DNA of 64,000 nucleotides from Acanthosepion pharaonis (GCA_903632075.3 CAHIKZ030000027.1:2196501-2260500), one strand, 5' to 3'; shown: positions 36,386 through 47,737, counted from the stretch's first letter. Made by a program: numbers and translations. Notes: generated by a model not told the origin, from the sequence alone.

Positions 36386-37310
36386 CTGTATGTTTATGAC
36401 AGGAAAAGGATAACGTTTTAATATTTTCTCAAAAAAATTTGATGATAATTGCAGGGAAATATTGTCGTTTAAACGACTCCGTAATTTTACGTGTAATGAA
36501 ATATACATATTGACGGTTAATAATTTGTTCAGCTCTATCATCAAGACTCCTATCTCCCTTAATTTAAATATGTTGGAATAGAAACGAGTCATGGAACATA
36601 AGCTGAATTATGATCTGGGAATTGAGATAAAAAGAAACAGAAATAAGACGGTGGATATAGGAACAAAAAATAATAATAGATGACAATTTTTGTCTAATAA
36701 ATTCAAGTACAACTACGCTTATTGGAAAATTTAAGCAGTCAAGATAGCGAGGTGTTTGTGTTCGGAGAAATGAAGAAAGAAGGAACGAACATTTAAAATT
36801 TTCTTTATATGAAAATTTGAGAATAGAATGGCATTGATTTCTTTTCAGTTTACATTCCTTGATTGATTGATTACATTTGTTTTTAAGGATAATCAACCCT
36901 TTATTATTTAACACCAAATAATATTTTTAATTGCACAAATGATTCTTTTACGGCGTACGAATATTGCATTAATAATTCTTTTGCAGATAACAATGATTTT
37001 TCTAGATAAATTCCTTCATACCGTCCCCAAGGGTATCTGTGCGTCAGTGAACGTAAAAAAACTTGATTTAAATTCGAACCAGGCTCAAAAATTTTGCATT
37101 AAGAGCCACTAATATTCGTAAGGCCACTCGCATATTCCAGTTTATATGATCCATTTTTAAGTGCAAAATTAATTACACGTGTAATTATATATTTTTGCAG
37201 ATTGACGTTTAGTGGTCAAGGCTCCTAGTTATTTTAATGTATATATCATACTTAACTGGCCCAGGTATCCGTCCCTGTGCTGGTGGTATCACGGCTACGA
37301 TTAGCTTGCA

Positions 37311-37425
37311 CCAGTTCTGACCAGCTTGGACCAGCTATGACAAGCCTGGACCAGCTATGACTAGCTTAGACCAGCTATGACCAGCTTGGACAGGCTATGA
37401 CCAGCTAAGACCAGTTTGGACCAGC
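37311..37425. repeat. Minisatellite, 10-bp unit CCAGCTNNGA
   Basis: About 11 head-to-tail decamers of the forms CCAGCTTGGA and CCAGCTATGA alternate, so a 20-bp higher unit is visible. It lies in an intron of the transporter gene. The repeat is GC-richer than its surroundings. Confidence 0.92.
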
Positions 37426-37649
37426 GGCCCGAGTGAAAACACTCGAGGCCCCACGTTTAAAACTGACCTTGTGTCACAACCTGACTCAGTGTGTGTGTGT
37501 GGGGGGGGGTCAAGTAAATCTCCTTTTAATGTATATGTGGGAATAAAAACAAGCTAAAAAATTTAAAATGAATGACTATGTGATTTACGACTGATTCAAC
37601 CAGAAATAAGATTAAAGAAATGTAAATAAAAAAATATGTATTTCTCCAA

Positions 37650-38290
37650 CCCGGATTTATCGGACAATAGCTTCAAACCCACCATCTACACAGTGTAAGG
37701 GAAGAGATCGTCCGATGCCTACAGCATCATGCAAAATTCGTAAGTGGCAACCCAGAGACACACCAATCGGAAATGATCAATATCAAACATACCCTTCAGA
37801 ATAACAACGACCCTGCAAAATTAACACCATCTTCTGCAGGCCAAAACAGATGGTGATGGGAGGGGGCGGAAAACTGCCACGGCTTGTTCTCCCTTACGTG
37901 TAGGGCTTATCGGAAATGATTAAGAAGATATGTGGGCCATACAACATCAGGAAAATAATAAAAATCAGTTCAAACCTACAGAGAAATATCTGTCTATTCA
38001 AACCTAAGACAGAAGATTACGACCAATAAATGTGTGTACTCCATCCTTTACAGTTATGGGCAACTATGTGAAACTAAACGTCGTAATTAGGGCGAGAAAA
38101 CTGAATCAGGTATGTCTGATCATGTACGGTGGGAATTCTCCAACACACGTTGAATAAAATAATAATACTAGAAAAAGAAGAACACTGCGGAGTCAGATGT
38201 GAACGCATATGCTAATCTATGACGTTCTTCTTAATAGGCCTAGCATAGACAAACGTACTAAAAAAGAGAAATTAAAACAATGATTTAACA
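37650..38290 (+). pseudogene. Penelope-like element fragment (C-terminal part)
   Basis: On the plus strand, across several frames, the sequence reads LPRLVLPYV and GLSEMIKKICGPYNIRKI (37878-37975), then CVLHPLQL / YSYGQLCETKRRN (38035-38075), the spacer and start of a GIY-YIG-type region. Further on comes a block like SGMSDHVRWEF and the final LNRPSID (38231-38251). The order follows the endonuclease end of Penelope-like proteins. It is heavily mutated. It lies antisense in the transporter intron. Confidence 0.55.
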
Positions 38291-39587
38291 GCAACACTAC
38301 CACCAATGCTTTAGTGAATGCATTCAAGCGGAACAAGTATCAATATCATCTGTCTCAACAGCAGGTAGATTAGACCTAGACTCAGGATTGTCTCACTAGA
38401 TTAAATATTGGTTTGTGAATATGGTGATATTAATTGTGAGTTTAACCCCTTGGGTCGAGTAGTGAAGGCATGGAAACGGGGCGAGCAATATCTGAGCAGT
38501 ACTAAACAATAAGTAGAAGAGATATCTGTAGACATTATCAGTAGAAAAAGCACACTCTACAGTGTAGATTAAATAAAGACTTCAATTGAAAGTTTACACT
38601 AGGATTTGATGAACGTCAGAGGGCACAACTGTGGGATAAAAGAAACAAAAACTAATGCAAATAGCAAATATAAAACATTAATAATACTTGCCGACACATC
38701 ATCTAAGAAATTCGAGAAATGTTAGGTCTAATATTACTATTGGAAAATATAAACAAGCAAGACATTGAGATATTGGTGCTCAAAGAAATAAAAATATTAA
38801 TAAACTCTTAATGCTTGGTCTTCGCAGCCTGGTTGATAAGGGGGTGCTCCGGAAATTCATCTTCCCAAGAATGAGATGCACATTCATATTTTGGGATATT
38901 TTTTTTCTTTATTTCTTATGTGCGCTGTTTATTAACTGCTGTATAATGACGAACTGGAAATTATCAAAAATGGCAACAAAAATAAGAGAAAAAGAAATAA
39001 CTTTTAATGGTGAGATTTTATTAAATATCTGAACCTAGATTCTTTCACAGTAGTCAAGTGTGTGCGAAGAAGAAATAATTTGAGTTATTTTTATATTTAA
39101 ATACTCTTTACTTTTAAAAAGTTAGAGGCACCAAGCAATGTAGTGTTTTAAAAATGCATACTTATTTTAGGAGCCTTCATCATTTTCCTATTATCAAATT
39201 TGGCGACCAATTTTTCCTTATTGAAATTTAAAGTGAGTTTCAGTTATTCGACGAATGCGCCCTAAGGTAAAAAAGAAAAAAGGTTGAGAAACACTGCACT
39301 AAAGAAATGATATTTCTATCCTTAAAAGGAGGACTAGAAGGATGATTAAACTAAAGGAAATGAGAACAAATATAAACTGTCCGATGTGTATACATACCCT
39401 AATTCCGTTTACCTAATAAGGGAAACTAAAAAGAAAACATTTGCCTAATTTACCATAACACAGACTGGGTTGTCAATATTCATTTTGAAAACCAATATTC
39501 TGGCGTTTTACTTCTGTCCCTATTCCCCGTTAAGTAAGCTCTTTTCATCATATATTCAAAATCAAAAAAAAAAAAAATTCTACCTAC
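38291..39587. other. Intronic stretch with little identified
   Basis: No gene-like frame with a family. Near 39283-39297 'ggttgagaaacactgca' resembles an hAT terminal repeat, but a matching opposite end and 8-bp duplication were not found. Confidence 0.35.
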
Positions 39588-39769
39588 CATCATCATAATG
39601 TAGGGTGCTATAACGCCACCCGCTCTGGCAAAGGTAGACATAGCTCCGAGCGCCCCGTTTCTTACACAGGTAGGATACAATTCACAGGTGTGTAGGTAGA
39701 CGATCGCAAATGTACCAGTAATGCATAGTTTGCTTAAGATAGCTAACGCTGTTGTAGTCCATTGTAAAT
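39588..39769 (-). CDS. SLC22-like transporter exon: TM10-11 with ELYPT motif
   Basis: Acceptor 'ttctaattcag', donor ATG|GTAGGT. The two first bases (AT) join the G from the exon at 54679 to make GAT (Asp). It encodes LQWTTTALAILSKLCITGTF, AIVYLHTCELYPTCVRNGAL and GAMSTFARAGGVIAPYIMMM. ELYPT.VRN is one of the best conserved signatures of SLC22 transporters, just after TM10; the rest is TM11. Ends in phase 0, which matches the next exon. Minus-strand reading frame runs into the intron without a stop only by chance. Confidence 0.95.
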
Positions 39770-40245
39770 CTGAATTAGAAACGTGAAATTATATTTTGAA
39801 AATTTGAAAATATCTGGGAAACATTCGCAAAGACAGAATTTGATGCTGAAGGGTTTTTCCAAACCTGGTCATGAAATTGTAGAAAAGAGACGTTTAAAAT
39901 TACAGCGACATATAATTAAAAGAAAACAATATTATCAGTCAGAAACGTCGTATGATGTTAAAAGAAACTTAAATTCCAGCAAGGAAATGTAATATCAGAA
40001 AACTTCTGAAATCAAAATTGATATTAACAAATATTCACGAATGCAGATCTGATGCGAAATACTTATACATATTGTGACAGGAATTATTCGTGTTATGTGT
40101 TTGCAAAATTTAAATAATTGCTAAAAATATATTTGATGAAATGAACTAATTAGTACAATGAAAAACTTTGTAAATCCTTAGAAGTCTCACTATAATTGTG
40201 TGCATTAAAGAGAATACTATTTTGAAACAGAGAATATGAAGATTT

Positions 40246-40246
40246 T

Positions 40247-40307
<61 letters not shown>
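40246..40307. repeat. (TA)n microsatellite
   Basis: About 29 TA units, intronic. Confidence 0.95.
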
Positions 40308-40309
<2 letters not shown>

Positions 40310-40500
40310 TTTGGTTTGGTTTTTTTGGTTTATTTTGCTTTTACGGCATATCAACCTCAGTGGGTTATTTAATGCCGACAACTTTTTTAGGATATATTCG
40401 TATGAAAAGAATATGTATTCTTTGGTTTAGATTGGTTTGGTTTATTTTGTTTTACGGCATATTAACCTAAATGGGTTATTTAATGCCGACAACATCTTTT
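40308..40500 (+). repeat. Short dispersed repeat, two direct copies
   Basis: 40308-40385 and 40425-40495 both read 'ttggttt', 'tttacggcatat', 'aacct.a.tgggttatttaat', 'gccgacaac'. A third copy lies at 57725-57795 ('ttttacggtgtatcaaca', 'gggttatttaaagccgaaac'). Family unknown, non-coding. Confidence 0.7.
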
Positions 40501-40609
40501 ATTGATAGTAATATTTTGTTTTGTCAGCTAATCTATTTCTGGTAATATTTTTCCGTCAAAATTGTATTGCAGGTAATAATTCTTTTCAAAATAGTATTGC
40601 TAGTAATAG

Positions 40610-40766
40610 TTAACTATTTGCCCATAGCTGGGGCCCTAACAGGTGCTACCACCCTGGGTCAGAGTGGAACTGAGAACACCAGCAATTAATAGGTGGTTCC
40701 ACGCTCCTCAAAACCTCCTGATCAGAGGCCTGGCTGATGGATGTAGTTTAACGTCTTACCCAGGAC

Positions 40767-40768
<2 letters not shown>
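40610..40768 (+). repeat. Dispersed SINE-like repeat 'A'
   Basis: The fullest copy in the window: 'cccatagctggggccctaac', 'ggtgctaccaccctgggtca', 'taggtggttccacgctcctc', and 'ggatgtagtttaacgtctta', ending 'cccaggacg' directly against a (TA)n tract (40769-40803). Confidence 0.7.
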
Positions 40769-40804
<36 letters not shown>

Positions 40805-40805
<1 letters not shown>

Positions 40806-43500
40806 CGGTATCACCCCAAGCAAAGCATTACTGCCACTACTAGGAAGGCATTACTGGGTGTGAAGGAATTAGGCACAGAAACATTGGTAATGAGAAGAAA
40901 GAAAAGAGCAATCAGGAGGACAGTAGATAGCGATTGACATTTTATTTAAATATTTGCAGATTAAAGTTGCTTGGTAAGCATGGAGTCGAAAGGGAGTTCC
41001 ACAAGCGAGAACTGCGCGATAAGAAACTGTTAGCATAGAAGTTACGTCTACATCTAGATTGCTCAACTGATGATATTGCGCTTAAATTCAAGGTACCATA
41101 GCGTAGAGATCATCGGAACAATTACCATGAAAATATTTATAAAAAGGGTACAGAGATGCAACCTTACGGAGATAGGCAAATGATTGAATCCTAGCCAGGC
41201 GATCAGGTCTATAATATTATTTGGATCTTATCGATGAACTCCAGGAAAATAGCAGGGGCACCAATCCTTATATGACAGCAATATTCTAAGCATGGACGAA
41301 TGGTAGACTTATAGATATGCAAGATAGATTCCGGAGAGAAAAATGATCTCTCTTGACAAAGTGAACTGATTTACTGGCGATGCATTCAAAGTAGACTTTC
41401 CACCTCATATCAGCTGAGAACGTTAGACCGAGAAGGTGCAATGAGTCAGTTGGAGCATTAGCATCAGCCACACTGACAAAAGGCAGAGAGGAGGTCTCTC
41501 AGATTAATAATGGAGAACAGTTTATTTTTGAAGCCGTTAAAATTGACAAGCCACCTTTACCCCCCACCACCACCCACCCCCCACCAGTTAACCAAGGTCT
41601 TGCGGTGTTTTTTTTTTTTACATTGGCTGCAATTTTGACTTGTCTGATTGATCAGCCTTACTATCGAAGCAGGAGTAAATAGTAGTGTCGTCAGTGTAGA
41701 TGCCAAGTTCAGAGCAAATGCCATCGGGAAGTTCGTAAATGAAGAATAGAAAACGCTTAGGACCCAGGGTAGTGCCCTGCGGGGCACTCGCTTTCGTACG
41801 AAAGCATGCAGACGTGTAAGTTATCCTGAACGTCTACTCGTTTACATTTCTACATTGATAGGAAATACTGCATCAACTAAAAAACGTGCCCGCGATACCG
41901 TAGCTTTTCATCTTGTGGAAAAGACCTGAATGCTAGACCCTGCCAAAGGCCTTCGAAATGTTCAATGCTACAGCTCGGGTTTCATTGTTTTTATCTAAAT
42001 CACGATAGGCTCTTTCCACAATTAGTGCATGAGCAGTTGATTTGTAGAAACAAAAGCCGTATTGCTTGTCCGAGAAAAGGCTTTATAATGAGAGATGACG
42101 AACCAATTCAGCATTAATTAGGATCTCGAGCAGTTTCCCAAACAAAGGCAGAAGGCGAATAGCTCGATAGTTGGATGGGTCAGAGTGTTCACCAGAGTTC
42201 TTAAAAAACTGGAACAACAGCCGATGACTCCCAGTAAGCAGGAAAGCAGGAGTTAGCGAGGCATTTATTATATTGTTTAGAGAGAACAGGAGCCAGTTCA
42301 GTTGCACAATTGTTAATGACTATTACACGGATGCCATTGAGTCTACATGCTTTATGGGAATCAATGTTAATGATGATAGCAGAAACCATGAAAAGTGCTA
42401 TATGCATATCACTCAACAAAGAATCAGTTCTAAGTGGGAAGTTAGAGAGTATTACAGGCAAAGTATTCATCTTTATTAGCAGAGGATAATATCATCTCAA
42501 ATCTATGTTGAAGAGTTGGGAATAGAGACCTTGCACTTGTTTAGTATCCTATTAGATGAGATGACAATAGTCACGAGAGCTAAAGGTTTTACAGGGTATG
42601 CATTGCTGCATTCTCTCAGCAAACAGGAACTTAGCTTCTTCGAGGACTCACTTACATCCGTTACGAGCTGTAGTAAATAGGTACCTGTTATAACGAGAGA
42701 TGTTCCGATGATATATCCGGAAATAGTGGTGTGCTATAGTGGCCGAGCATGATGGTGTGGACTATGGAGATGATTGCGGTTTCACCTGGTATTTCCAAAA
42801 AGAGACAAAAGCGTCCATGCCGGTTTTGACCCAAGAAGAGACCTCACTTACGCATTTTTCAATTCGAAGAAAAGACCGGAATGAGTCCCATTTAGCATGC
42901 TGGTACCGAAATGTGGTCATATGGATAGGGTGTTCATCTTTAATGGATGCTTCAAATGATGAAATATCAATAGCTACCACAGAATGGCCCGAGTTACCAG
43001 GAGGGCAGTACTGTGAAGCTTGGCAAATGAGGGAGAATATTTCAGCCACATGTCGTAGTGAGCATTAAAGTCATCGAACTTAAAGGTATTCGCAGATAGA
43101 TGCAAAGAAAGTGCCCTTTTTATACTGTCAGATATTGCATCTAATATAATAGAGTCTTGGGAAGTGGTGGAGTGATAAAAAAAAGAGATAGTTGAGAGTT
43201 TAGTAGCGAAAGACAGAAGCACATGAAAGAGTATTCAGCGACTTCGAGAGACCGGCAGATTATCCGGATGTAAACATGAAGGTCATGCATGTAATTGCTG
43301 GAATCTTTTCAGCAAATGGGAAAATACCCTGGAACCAAGAATTCATTGTTGTAATGGAAGAATTCAAGTTGATTTCACAAAGAGCAAAGATATCTGGTAA
43401 CCGTTCCTGAAGGAAGGATTCTACACTGCAGAAGTTGGAATAGATACCACGAATATCAGAGAAAGAAAGATTGAAGTAGGTAGGTGGTTTTTGTTAACTG
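40805..43500 (-). pseudogene. Near full-length jockey/CR1-like LINE ORF2, decayed
   Basis: From 43500 down, the frames give NLSFSDIRGIYSNFCSVESF (endonuclease start), ALCEINLNSS, FKFDDFNAHYDMW (GDFNAHH block, about 43090-43050), AIDISSFEASI / TFRYQHAKWDSFRSFLR (about 42960-42870), and then the RT: KACRLNGIRVIVINNCATEL (about 42350-42290), FKNSGEHSDPSNYRAIRLLP (about 42210-42150), FGKLLEILINAELVRHLSL, and SLHLLGLTFSADMRWKVYF (about 41440-41385). The C-terminus is near 40950. The 3' end 'tgcttggggtgataccga' merges into a (TA)n tract at 40803. About 2.7 kb; stops and frameshifts make it inactive. It lies in the same orientation as the host gene. Confidence 0.82.
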
Positions 43501-43609
43501 GTTTCTTTTTTGTTGCGATTTCCATGAGATATAATTTGAGAAGAAAGGAAAAAGACTACCATAATTGTCACTATCTCTCGTGAAGAGCAATACAAAGCAG
43601 CCGCCGTGT

Positions 43610-44202
43610 AGCTGAGGGCAGAGCATAATGTGGCCTCAAGGATACCCACCAGAAATAAATGCAGGGATACATACCCATGTGCGATATCAGACTACCGATA
43701 CCCCGATATTACGCGACTGCTGATCGGGGCAGTCTCTTTAAGCGCTACCAAAGAGTTCAGGCTCCTAACGCCAGTCGGAAGCAGCAGCCAGCAAACTGTC
43801 AACCCAGTACCCTCATAATGGAAATTCACAAACACTGGTTAGTTTGATCAACAAAGTGTTAAGACAGTTAAATCCTTGAAGCCCTGGTTAGAGAAAAAAA
43901 GGGAACCGGTAAATTATATCCTGAGCAGCGAACAAGGGATGAACCTCTACTCCTGTTCAATTGACATGGAAGGAGTGCAGACTGGACGATAGGCGAGCTT
44001 ATCTACTCTTATTAGCCTGTAAACAAAAAAACTAGGAAAGAATTCATATTAAGTAATGACATAGTATAAGTTCTGATGTCTCTTACCATCTAAGAAATCG
44101 GGGTGGTAACACTTAATTTTTCAGCATTGATAAATAAAAGTGGGTAAGCCTATTCTAAATTAAACAGGTTGAGGGAAGAGTTGAATACATGTCCCGTAAG
44201 CT
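43610..44202. other. Intronic stretch upstream of the LINE
   Basis: 43620-43830 is GC-richer and may be the 5' untranslated part of the LINE or another repeat; no motif identifies it. Confidence 0.35.

Positions 44203-44268
<66 letters not shown>
44203..44268. repeat. (TA)n microsatellite
   Basis: About 32 TA units. Confidence 0.95.
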
Positions 44269-44269
<1 letters not shown>

Positions 44270-44644
44270 GTGTTGAGACATGTGTTCAGAGGATATATAA
44301 ATAAGGAAGGAAGAAAAAGAAAGATATAGAATAAAATAGGATAGAAAATTTATTTTAAGAAATCAAGTTAAATGCAAGAAAATTAAAATTATAATTAAAA
44401 GTGTTTATTTCAACGATACCTATATACAATTAAAACTGGCAGCGTCAATCAGGAGCGGAGATTTGGTGACGCCAACATTCCACATAGGAGTAGATAAAAT
44501 AAGTCGTACTGGTCTTGGGGCATGCCGGGATTGCCAAAATTGGTTCAGTCCATTTGTCCTTCTTTTTTTTTTAACCGGTTTTACATTTCTACTTTTTTCA
44601 AAATATTTGTGACATTTACAAATTTAATATCGGTCGGATTCATT

Positions 44645-44745
44645 AGATTCACTTACGTGCTAATACCCTTGGGAAATGTATGAATCCGCTAGTTCCCACA
44701 CCCCCAGGTATGGGTAAATAGCAGGGTAGACTGAGCTCTATACAC
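44645..44745. repeat. SINE tail and repeat 'A' fragment
   Basis: 'cccttgggaaatgtatgaat' matches the tail of the SINE at 9045 ('CTTGGGGAATGTATGAATC'). It is followed by 'ccccaggtatgggtaaatag', which matches repeat A of 25283-25400 on the opposite strand. Confidence 0.5.
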
Positions 44746-44869
44746 TTGTGTGGCAACCGGTATTGGAGATTGTCCAAGAAATCAGTTTTTATTTTTATTT
44801 TTCCATTGTCTAAATTTTTTGGGTTTTGGTATAAGTGTTTATTTAAGATATTAGCATTATAAAGTAAAA

Positions 44870-45810
44870 TAAATTGTAGTTAATTAAAATGAATTCTAAA
44901 CTAGACTTATTTTAAATTGTAATTAAATAAATAAATAAAGTTTACTAAATCAGAGAAATCTATTAGCAATTTTTACCGTAAGCGAAAAAAAAAATTACTT
45001 AAATAATATTTAAATATAAAATTTTTAAAAATCGTAATATAAATATACTTGATATAGAAAAATAATTTTACTTACTGTAATTCTAATACATTCACTTCTA
45101 TTAAATGAAATATAGTCTATAAAAACTAATAATGAAAATTTTTTAAAGTTGTAATTAAAATTGTAGTTAATTAAAATGAATTCTAAGCTAAATTTCTTTT
45201 AAATTGTAATTAAATAAATAAGTATAGTTTACTAAATCAGAGAAATGAATTAGCTATTTTTGCCGTAAGTGCCAAAAAAATTTTACTTAAATAATATTTA
45301 AATATAAAATTTTGAAAATACTAATATAAATATACTTGATATAGAAAAATATTTTTACTTACTATTAGTAATTCTAATACATTTACTCCTATTAAATGAA
45401 ATATAGTCTATAAAAACTAATAATGAAAATATTTTAAAGTTGTAATCAAAATTGTAGTTCATTAAAATTAATTGTAACCTAAACTTTTTAAAAATTGTAA
45501 TTAAATAAATAAAAAAGTTTACTAAATTAGAGAAATGAATTAGCTTTTTGCCGTAAGTGTAAAAAAAAATTACTTAAATAGTATTTACATATGAAATTTT
45601 TAAAAATCGTAATATACTTGATGTGATAATAATTCTACAAACTGTAAGGGATTCTAATTACATTTAATTGCTCTTGAAATAAATATAGTATATTAAAAAT
45701 TAAAAGTAAAAATATTTCAAATCGTAGTTAAATAAAAAGTATTCTAACCTAAACACCCCTCAAAAATCTTTAAATATACGAAGGAAAAAATGCCGTAAGA
45801 ATTTTTGACG
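44870..45810. repeat. Tandem satellite, about 288-bp unit, 3.3 copies
   Basis: The landmark '(t)tgtagtt.attaaaat' recurs at 44874, 45161, 45452 and (as 'tcgtagtt') 45722, spaced 287, 291 and 270 bases. Within each unit the order is conserved: 'attgtaattaaataaataa', 'gtttactaaat.agagaaat', 'tgccgtaagtg', 'aatataaatatacttgatat', 'ttaaatgaaatatagtctat'. Divergence grows toward the right. Non-coding and intronic. Confidence 0.9.
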
Positions 45811-46314
45811 TTAACAATAAAATTAAAAAAAAATCCAGACACGCTTTTAACGGATGTTAGATTTCATTGAAAAATACATCCCTACCCACTACCAAAACGT
45901 AGCAATAAATGATACATTAAAATATAGACATATTGAACACCCAGGCACCCCTAGTCTAGTAAAAATGGATTTATCTGTTACCTTGGAAACATGAATTATG
46001 TTTTAGCTGTGTATTTAAAACCCAGTAATTTTAAAAGTTACTCCAAAATTCGCTTGAGGATGAAATGGAACTAATGTCTTTAATTTAATTACAAAATTAA
46101 ATTCGGGGCTTTTAGCTTCCATTTTTGAAACATGGTTAGAACTGTGTAGCGAAAAAAAAACATATTTTAAATCAATTAATTTATAATATATCTTTTTGTG
46201 TGTATGTGTGTGAAGCCCTGAATATTACGTTCAAGCATGAACTGTCTATTTTTATACACGTTACCGCAATTATTAGAAACTTTAACCCATAAATATAGTA
46301 TATCTTAAAATCTT

Positions 46315-46318
<4 letters not shown>

Positions 46319-46358
<40 letters not shown>
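46319..46358. repeat. (TA)n microsatellite
   Basis: About 20 TA units at the outer edge of the inverted Penelope-associated repeat. Confidence 0.95.
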
Positions 46359-46361
<3 letters not shown>

Positions 46362-46384
46362 CAAAATATATAATACCAATTGGT

Positions 46385-46915
46385 AATAGGTAGATATAAT
46401 TCGGAGGGGTCATTAATCCAAAGAGAGTTCAATGTAAGTAACATAGCAATATAATAATAACGAGTAAAGACAATCCTTAAATTACATTTCTCTTATAATT
46501 TATTTCTTGAATATATTTATATATTCATATCTTCAGACCGAAAGTTTTTTTTTTAGAAATGAAATCAATTTTTGATATATTAGGAGGAAGAAAGAAAAAG
46601 ACAAATTTCAATATAATATTTTTTTAAATAAAATTTAAAAAAATATTTAGGGAAGAGAGAAAGAGAGAGATGGTAGAGAGAGAGAGAGAAGGGGGAGGGG
46701 AGAAAGAAAGGGAAGGAAAGAAAAGAAAGGAAAGAATTAAATATTAGCAGAGAGTTTGACCTAGAAGTAAATTTTTCTTTAAAGGTCTAAACAAGTTAAT
46801 ATATAGGGTAATTGAGGAAGTGATCAGAATTAAAATAATTACAGTAATATGTTTAATAATCATGTCATTTCAGACAGCAAAATACTCACCATCGCATTAT
46901 AATCATCATAGTTTC
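46385..46915 (-). repeat. Inverted copy of Penelope-associated terminal repeat
   Basis: Read on the minus strand this matches 51280-51785 on the plus strand in order: 'gctgtctgaaatgacatgat', 'attaatttgttcag'-like, a CT-rich tract, 'cttcggtctgaa..tatgaat' and 'ggattgtctttact'. Part of it also matches 47160-47520. The Penelope-like frame at 48900-50580 lies between the two inverted copies. Confidence 0.75.
46487..46543 (-). ncRNA. Hammerhead ribozyme-like motif A (decayed)
   Basis: Minus strand: stem I strand TTTCGGT (46543-46537), core CTGAAGA (46536-46530), stem II TGAATATA/TATATTCA, GAA (46506-46504), short stem III ATA-loop-TAT, cleavage triplet ending A (46494). The closing stem I strand should be ACCGAAA but reads AGAGAAA, two mismatches, and there are extra bases between the core and stem II. 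Sister copies at 47442 and 51677 restore the pairing. Likely a dead copy. Confidence 0.45.
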
Positions 46916-46984
46916 AAATTATTAATAATAATAATAATAATATACGACATCAATAAATTAAGTTAAATTAAAAATTAAATAATT

Positions 46985-47175
46985 ATTAATTTAAAACTAT
47001 AAATGATATCGGCAAGACAATCACATAAATGACCATATACAAAAATGTGAACACACGTACACATACATGTTAGTACACATATAAAACAGAATCAAGATTT
47101 CAAATGTATATCCCCCAAAGTCAAAGTATTTAGAGAATGTTAAATCTGTTCTTGTAGATAAGTTTGTTTCTTTGA
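46985..47175 (+). repeat. Penelope-associated direct repeat, copy 1
   Basis: 'ggcaagacaatcacataaat', 'catacatgttagta', 'atataaaacagaatcaa', 'aatctgttcttgt' recur in the same order at 48675-48870. The second copy leads directly into the Penelope-like reading frame, so this is the 5' leader, present twice as in pLTR-type tandem copies. Confidence 0.75.
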
Positions 47176-47296
47176 TTCAATACTTAGTCAGCGTTTTTAT
47201 ATTTTTGTTTTTCTTCCCCCTTTCTCTCTCTTTCTTTCTTCCTTAATTTTTAAAAAAAATTTATATTGAGTTTTTTTTTAAATTTTTCTTTCATTC

Positions 47297-47298
<2 letters not shown>

Positions 47299-47345
<47 letters not shown>
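47299..47345. repeat. (TA)n microsatellite
   Basis: About 23 TA units. Confidence 0.95.
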
Positions 47346-47349
<4 letters not shown>

Positions 47350-47441
47350 CCTTTTTTTTTTTCTTTCTTTTATCCACTACGTTTTCCTTCTGTCAGGAGA
47401 AATTGATTACATTTTTAAAAAAAACAAAACAAAAAAAATCT

Positions 47442-47496
47442 TCGTCTGAAGATTATGAATATTTTAATATATTCATGAAATAAATTATAACCGAAA
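47442..47496 (+). ncRNA. Hammerhead ribozyme-like motif B
   Basis: Core CTGAAGA (47447-47453), stem II ATGAATAT/ATATTCAT (47456-47463 and 47470-47477), GAA (47478-47480), stem III ATA-AAT-TAT (47481-47489), A17 at 47490, then stem I strand ACCGAA (47491-47496). The 5' stem I strand is TTCGT, one G short of a perfect match. Two T's between the core and stem II depart from the consensus. Same family as motifs A and F. Confidence 0.5.
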
Positions 47497-47519
47497 TGGA
47501 TTTTTTAGGATTGTCTTTA

Positions 47520-47521
<2 letters not shown>

Positions 47522-47557
<36 letters not shown>
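47522..47557. repeat. (TA)n microsatellite
   Basis: About 18 TA units, abutting the hairpin at 47558. Confidence 0.95.
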
Positions 47558-47559
<2 letters not shown>

Positions 47560-47667
47560 GTTGGATAGATGTGAGTTTGTGACCCTGGGTTTAAAGCGAT
47601 TTGTCTGACGATCGCCAAAGCGTGAAACCCAGGGTCACAAACTCACATCTATCCAACCAAATATGTT
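47558..47667. repeat. Long hairpin with 38-bp arms
   Basis: The left arm from 'tttagttggatagatgtgag' to 'gaccctgggttt' is complementary to the right arm 'aaacccagggtcacaaactc' to 'atctatccaaccaaat', with one mismatch and a loop of about 32 bases. It contains the hammerhead-like motif C. Confidence 0.95.
47600..47641 (+). ncRNA. Hammerhead ribozyme-like motif C
   Basis: Stem I TTTGT (47600-47604) pairs with ACAAA (47637-47641). Core CTGACGA (47605-47611); stem II CGC-CAAA-GCG (47613-47622); GAA (47624-47626); stem III ACC-CAG-GGT (47627-47635); cleavage triplet GTC with C17 at 47636. This is the short-stem-III layout known from Penelope-associated hammerheads. The weak point is a T/T mismatch at the base of stem II. 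A competing long hairpin would hide the fold. Confidence 0.55.
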
Positions 47668-47729
47668 AGCTCTATCTCAGATATTGAGGGCTTTCTAATA
47701 AATACTGCGCATGTAATATATAAATAATT

Positions 47730-47737
<8 letters not shown>

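Noticed and set aside
37311..37425. CRISPR-like array
   Set aside because: Units are contiguous decamers without spacers, in an animal genome; it is a minisatellite.
39283..39297. hAT-like terminal repeat 'ggttgagaaacactg'
   Set aside because: No opposite terminus or 8-bp target duplication could be located upstream.
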